From contig CAVWBH010000003.1 in NCBI GenBank assembly GCA_963753195.1, forward strand, positions 1 to 64,000: a DNA stretch of 64,000 nt, written 5' to 3'. The notes beneath the pieces were generated by a model. That model saw nothing but the letters and a program-made list of their open reading frames with translations. It did no database searches and was not told the DNA's origin. Both the position numbers and the translations under genes were made by a program. This document shows, in pieces, positions 60,726-64,000 of this stretch (position 1 is its first letter; each line of letters begins with the position of its first letter). This DNA comes from Palsa-504 sp963753195 (lineage in GTDB: Bacteria; Actinomycetota; Actinomycetes; Streptosporangiales; Streptosporangiaceae).

Positions 60726-61483
60726 ACGACCAGGGGGGACAACCCCCCCGGCCCGCCCGGCTGGGCTGGCAGACCGCGACGGTCGATTCGGTGACCCGGG
60801 AGACGGATCAGACGCGGACCATCTCGCTTTCCGTGCCCGACTGGGCCGGGCACCGGGCCGGGCAGCACCTGGACGTCCGGCTTACCGCCGAGGACGGCTA
60901 CGAGGCCGAGCGTTCCTACTCGATCGCCTCCGCGCCGGGCGAGCCGGTGGCGATCACGGTCGAGCGGCTGGACGACGGCGAGGTCTCCCCCTACCTGACC
61001 GAGGAGCTGCGGCCCGGCGACGAGATCGAGCTGCGCGGCCCGATCGGCGGCTACTTCGTCTGGGAGCCGGCCGGCCGGGAGGCCGGGACGCCGCTGTTGC
61101 TGCTGGCCGGAGGGTCGGGAATCGTGCCGCTGCGGGCCATACTGCGGCACCGGTCCCGGACGGGGAGCTCGGTCCCGGTGCGGCTGCTGTACTCGGCGCG
61201 GAGCCTGGCCGAGGTCATCTACCGGGCCGAGCTGAGCGAGCCGGCGCCCGGCGTGGCGGTAAGCTACACCCTGACCAGGCAGCAGCCGCCGGGCTGGACC
61301 GGCTACGCACGCCGGGCGGATCAGGCGATGATCGCCGAGGTCGCCTGGCCGGTGGCGCAGGCGCCGCTGGCCTACGTGTGCGGGCCGACGAGCTTCGTGG
61401 AGGCCGTGGCCACCGCGCTGGTCGCGATCGGCTACCCGGCGCAGCGGGTCAAGACCGAGCGGTTCGGCGCGACGGGCAGTTAG
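60695..61483 (+). CDS. Ferredoxin-NADP reductase-like flavoprotein
   Basis: A 262-aa FAD/NAD(P)-binding protein without an iron-sulfur domain. The FAD motif RSYSIAS is present (EAERSYSIASAPGEPVAITV), then LLLAGGSGIVPLRAILRH for NAD(P), and YVCGPTSFVEAVATAL near the end. The ATG at 60695 has GGAG upstream and overlaps the sulfite-oxidase-like gene by 31 bp. The two probably form a redox pair in which this protein supplies electrons. Confidence 0.9.
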   Translation: MAGTAVRGRLNDQGGQPPRPARLGWQTATVDSVTRETDQTRTISLSVPDWAGHRAGQHLDVRLTAEDGYEAERSYSIASAPGEPVAITVERLDDGEVSPYLTEELRPGDEIELRGPIGGYFVWEPAGREAGTPLLLLAGGSGIVPLRAILRHRSRTGSSVPVRLLYSARSLAEVIYRAELSEPAPGVAVSYTLTRQQPPGWTGYARRADQAMIAEVAWPVAQAPLAYVCGPTSFVEAVATALVAIGYPAQRVKTERFGATGS

Positions 61484-61493
61484 GGAGGCCGGG

Positions 61494-61754
61494 ATGAGAC
61501 CGCTGGAAGACGGCGTGCTGGACGGCAACGCGATCGGCGGGATGCTGATCGAGGTGTTCGGGACCGAGATGACCACGGCGGTGGGCACCTGCGGCTCGTG
61601 CGGGAGGTCGAGCCAGGTGGCGGAGCTGGCGGTGTACCAGCCGGAGCTGGGCACCGTGGTCCGCTGCCGGGCGTGCGACGGCGTGCTCATGGTGTTCGTG
61701 CAGGCCCGCAGCGTCTACTGCGTCGACTTGATGGGGCTGGCTAGCCTGAGCTAG
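61494..61754 (+). CDS. DUF6510 zinc-ribbon-like protein
   Basis: An 86-aa protein with two CxxC knuckles, CGSC near residue 33 and CRAC near 58, framing a small zinc ribbon. It begins MRPLEDGVLDGNAIGGMLIE and ends VQARSVYCVDLMGLASL. It follows the flavoprotein gene by 10 bp. The molybdopterin protein, flavoprotein and DUF6510 order is one I recall from other actinomycetes, suggesting a joint role. Confidence 0.82.
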   Translation: MRPLEDGVLDGNAIGGMLIEVFGTEMTTAVGTCGSCGRSSQVAELAVYQPELGTVVRCRACDGVLMVFVQARSVYCVDLMGLASLS

Positions 61755-61862
61755 GACGGCTATCCCCCTGCGGGAGTACGCCGGAATCATCACCGGGGGT
61801 GACGCGGGCGAGCCCGTGGGAGGGCCAGAATTGGGGTATGTCACGAGGGAGAGGACCACTCA

Positions 61863-62801
61863 ATGATTGAGGTTCAGGGCCTCACGAAACGGTACGGGGA
61901 TAAAACCGCGGTCGACGGGCTGACGTTCAGCATCGAGCCGGGCACGGTCACCGGCTTCCTGGGCCCGAACGGCGCGGGCAAGACCACCACGATGCGGTGC
62001 ATCCTGGGGCTTGACTACCCGGACGCCGGCACCGTCACGGTGGACGGCCGCGACTACCGCGACCTGGCCTATCCGATGCGCGAGGTCGGCGCGCTGCTCG
62101 ACGCCAAGGCGGTGCACGGCGGCCGGTCGGCGTACAACCACCTGCTCTGCCTGGCACAGACCAACAACCTGCCCAAGAGCCGCGTCGATGAGGTCATCGA
62201 GCTGGTCGGCCTGGCCGAGGTGGCGAAGAAGCGGTCCAAGGGGTTCTCGCTCGGCATGAGCCAGCGCCTGGGCATCGCCGGGACTATGCTCGGCGATCCG
62301 AAGGTGCTCATGTTCGACGAGCCGGTCAACGGGCTCGACCCCGAGGGCATCTTGTGGATCAGGAACCTGATGAAGGCCCTGGCCGCCGAGGGCCGGACGG
62401 TCTTCGTCTCCAGCCACCTGATGTCGGAGATGGAGTCCACCGCCGACCACCTGATCGTGATCGGCCGGGGCAAGCTGATCGCCGACTGCTCGATGGCGGA
62501 GTTCATCGCGCGCTCCTCCGGCGCGGCCGTGCGGGTGCGCACCCCGATGGCGGACGAGCTGGTCAAGGCGGTGACCGCCGCAGGCGCGACCACGGCCGCC
62601 GCCGACGGCGGCGCCATCGAGGTCAGCGGGATGACCGCGGAGGCGGTGGGCGACATCGCGTTCGAGCAGGGCATCAGGCTGCACGAGCTGACCATGGTCC
62701 ACGCCTCCCTGGAGGAGGCGTTCATGGAACTGACCGCGAGCAGCGTGGAGTACCACGCCGGGGTGCCCGAGCCGGCCGCCACGACCGGAAGCGGAGCCTG
62801 A
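61863..62801 (+). CDS. ABC transporter ATP-binding protein (second)
   Basis: A 312-aa ATPase. Walker A GPNGAGKTT is at ~34-42, the signature FSLGMSQRLG follows, then Walker B VLMFDEPVNGLDPEG and the H-loop VSSHLMSEME. A C-terminal extension of ~100 residues is typical of DrrA-type exporters. It is closely similar to the ATPase at 27688-28599, sharing MIE(I/V)xGLTKRYGDKTAVD at the start. The permease gene begins 3 bp after its stop. Confidence 0.93.
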   Translation: MIEVQGLTKRYGDKTAVDGLTFSIEPGTVTGFLGPNGAGKTTTMRCILGLDYPDAGTVTVDGRDYRDLAYPMREVGALLDAKAVHGGRSAYNHLLCLAQTNNLPKSRVDEVIELVGLAEVAKKRSKGFSLGMSQRLGIAGTMLGDPKVLMFDEPVNGLDPEGILWIRNLMKALAAEGRTVFVSSHLMSEMESTADHLIVIGRGKLIADCSMAEFIARSSGAAVRVRTPMADELVKAVTAAGATTAAADGGAIEVSGMTAEAVGDIAFEQGIRLHELTMVHASLEEAFMELTASSVEYHAGVPEPAATTGSGA

Positions 62802-62804
62802 GCG

Positions 62805-63761
62805 ATGGCCACCACGACAACGCTGAACACGCGGCTGTCCCCGCTCCCGGCGGCCACCGGGCGGGCCGGGCTGCGGGGCGCGATCGCCTCGGAGTTCACC
62901 AAGATCCGCTCGGTCCGGTCCACCTACTGGACCCTGGCCGCGCTGCTGGTCGTCTCCATCGGCATCGGCGCGGCCATCACCGGCGGCGCCGACGCCAGCT
63001 TCAGCCACAACCCGGGCAACAAGGCCGCCTTCGACGCCACCCAGGTCTCGCTGATCGCGTTCTTCGAGATCGGCCAGCTCATCATCGCGGTGATCGCCGC
63101 GCTGGCCATCACCTCGGAGTACTCCACCGGGATGATCCGCACCTCGCTGACCGCCCAGCCCCGCCGCGGCACGGTCTACGCGGCCAAGGCGATCGTGCTC
63201 ACGACGCTGACGCTCATCGTCTCGCTCATCGTCTCGTTCATCGCGTTCTTCGTCGGCCAGGCCCTGCTGTCGGGCAGCGGGGTGAGCGCCTCGCTGTTCC
63301 ACACCGTCACCATCCCGCAGAACGCGAACGTGAACTGCCCGGCGGGCCAGGGCGGCCCCGGCGGGCCGGGACCCAATTGCACAGTGCAGTTCTCCGGCAC
63401 TTACGTGATCCACCCGTCCACCGTGCTGCTCGCGATCATCGGCTGCGCGCTGTTCGTCACGCTGGTCGCCATCCTCGCGTTCGGCATCGGCGCGCTGGTG
63501 CGGCACACGGCCGGCGCGATCGCCATCGCCATCGCCCTGCTGTTCATCATCCCGGTCCTGGAGCAGGCGCTGCCCAGCCAGTGGCGCTGGGACATCATGC
63601 GGTTCCTGCCGGACGCCGCGAACCAGGTGGTCTCGGTCACTATCCCGGGCGGCGGCAACCAGCACCTGTGGTCGGCCTGGCCGCAGCTCGGCGTGACCGC
63701 GCTGTGGGCCGCGGCCCTGCTCGGCGCGGGCGCCTACTTCTTCCGCAAGCGCGACGCGTAA
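62805..63761 (+). CDS. ABC-2 type permease (second)
   Basis: A 318-aa membrane protein with six hydrophobic segments. The N-terminal EFTKIRSVRSTYWTLAALLV and loop SEYSTGMIRTSLTAQPRRGT are conserved in this family and match the first permease at 26849. A Gly/Pro-rich extracytoplasmic loop carries CPAGQGGPGGPGPNCTVQF, with two Cys that could pair. It ends AYFFRKRDA. Exported substrate unknown. A strong hairpin terminates the operon. Confidence 0.9.
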   Translation: MATTTTLNTRLSPLPAATGRAGLRGAIASEFTKIRSVRSTYWTLAALLVVSIGIGAAITGGADASFSHNPGNKAAFDATQVSLIAFFEIGQLIIAVIAALAITSEYSTGMIRTSLTAQPRRGTVYAAKAIVLTTLTLIVSLIVSFIAFFVGQALLSGSGVSASLFHTVTIPQNANVNCPAGQGGPGGPGPNCTVQFSGTYVIHPSTVLLAIIGCALFVTLVAILAFGIGALVRHTAGAIAIAIALLFIIPVLEQALPSQWRWDIMRFLPDAANQVVSVTIPGGGNQHLWSAWPQLGVTALWAAALLGAGAYFFRKRDA

Positions 63762-63771
63762 GGGCCGGTAA

Positions 63772-63813
63772 CCGCTGAGCCCGGCGCCAGATCCCCGGTG
63801 CCGGGCTCAGCGG
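63772..63813. terminator. Long bidirectional hairpin terminator
   Basis: ccgctgagcccggc and gccgggctcagcgg form a perfect 14-bp stem, extendable to about 17 bp with one wobble. It lies 11 bp after the permease stop and 45 bp from the stop of the convergent catalase gene, so it can end both transcripts. Confidence 0.9.
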
Positions 63814-63858
63814 GCTTTCACCTTTCACCGTGGCCTGCATGCGGACGGGCCCTCAGGT

Positions 63859-64000
63859 TTACGCCTTGGCCCGCATGCTCGAGCGGGCCGGGTTGGCCTG
63901 CTCGGCCGCCTTGGGGTCCTGCTCGCCCTGCTTGGCGCGGACGCCGGCCTCGACCTGATCGCCGAGGTTCTTGTCCACGTTGCGCCAGTAGCCGAAGGCG
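63859..64000 (-). CDS. Catalase, C-terminal end only (cut by window edge)
   Basis: The minus strand at the window edge encodes AFGYWRNVDKNLGDQVEAGV, then RAKQGEQDPKAAEQANPA and a stop at 63859. The YWRNVDKxLGDxVxxGV pattern is the C-terminus of clade-3-like actinomycete catalases. The catalytic core lies beyond the window. It converges on the ABC operon across a hairpin. Confidence 0.75.
   Translation of the reverse strand, partial: AFGYWRNVDKNLGDQVEAGVRAKQGEQDPKAAEQANPARSSMRAKA

Overview
The window is high-GC DNA with actinomycete gene content, most like a Streptosporangiales or Streptomyces-type organism. Marker families include an Scr1-type HTH/DUF397 pair, a PF04672 methyltransferase, a DUF222/HNH protein, a long isocitrate lyase of the Icl2 type, a DUF1707 protein, an F420-type nitroreductase and an AfsR/SARP regulator. 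There is no phage module, plasmid backbone, CRISPR array or biosynthetic core enzyme. The region reads as accessory chromosome: many one- or two-gene units, frequent strand changes, insertion-sequence scars and gene remnants. All calls come from reading the sequence and translations by eye; no database search was run.

Layout. 0-6.3 kb: HTH/DUF397 pair, methyltransferase, anti-sigma-like ATPase, tyrosine phosphatase, and a phospholipase D-like gene split by one base. 6.3-18.6 kb: small metabolic genes (GYD, enoyl-CoA hydratase), an HEIGH metallopeptidase, PhoU, a VapBC pair, a frameshifted PucR regulator divergent from a frameshifted FAD oxidase, an archaeal-type ATPase that abuts a truncated membrane gene, RNase Z and a hydrolase. 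18.6-19.9 kb: an IS3-family element with readable ends and a CAA target duplication. 20-26.7 kb: quinone-type oxidoreductase, a three-gene envelope operon (membrane protein, 44-aa Cys peptide, Ala-rich lipoprotein), gene remnants, and a cupin gene divergent from a LuxR regulator. 26.8-33.3 kb: ABC exporter + DUF4386 operon, a 1055-aa SARP regulator and a TPR gene. Triple CCTCAG repeats with an 11-bp period lie at both promoters around the SARP.

34.1-40.9 kb is bounded by a 48-bp direct repeat made of the 3' part of tRNA-Gly(TCC), the usual scar of a tRNA-targeting integrative element. It holds a membrane glycosyltransferase-like gene, an F420-type reductase, a cytidylate-kinase-like gene and icl2, but no integrase. 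40.9-48 kb: lipocalin-like protein, a 56-aa zinc finger, PspA, DUF6458, two TetR regulators with divergent targets (a membrane protein; Hsp20), a broken DUF151 nuclease and a decayed IS3. 48-56.7 kb: acyl-CoA dehydrogenase plus enoyl-CoA hydratase, a nucleotidyltransferase, DUF222/HNH, a His-rich coiled-coil protein and DinB. 56.7-64 kb: a third TetR divergent from a plus-strand run (beta-carbonic anhydrase, orphan GroEL C-terminus, Nramp transporter, sulfite-oxidase-like enzyme, ferredoxin-reductase-like flavoprotein, DUF6510), then a second ABC exporter, a strong hairpin and the end of a catalase gene.

Two points affect interpretation. At least eight genes are interrupted by apparent one-base shifts, several in short G or C runs, and one gene has two compensating shifts. 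Sequencing error must be separated from real decay before these are called pseudogenes. Second, the regulatory DNA is unusually readable: three TetR genes each sit beside 15-bp palindromes of the form GTNNAC-N3-GTNNAC, and the SARP repeats point to a self-contained regulon.
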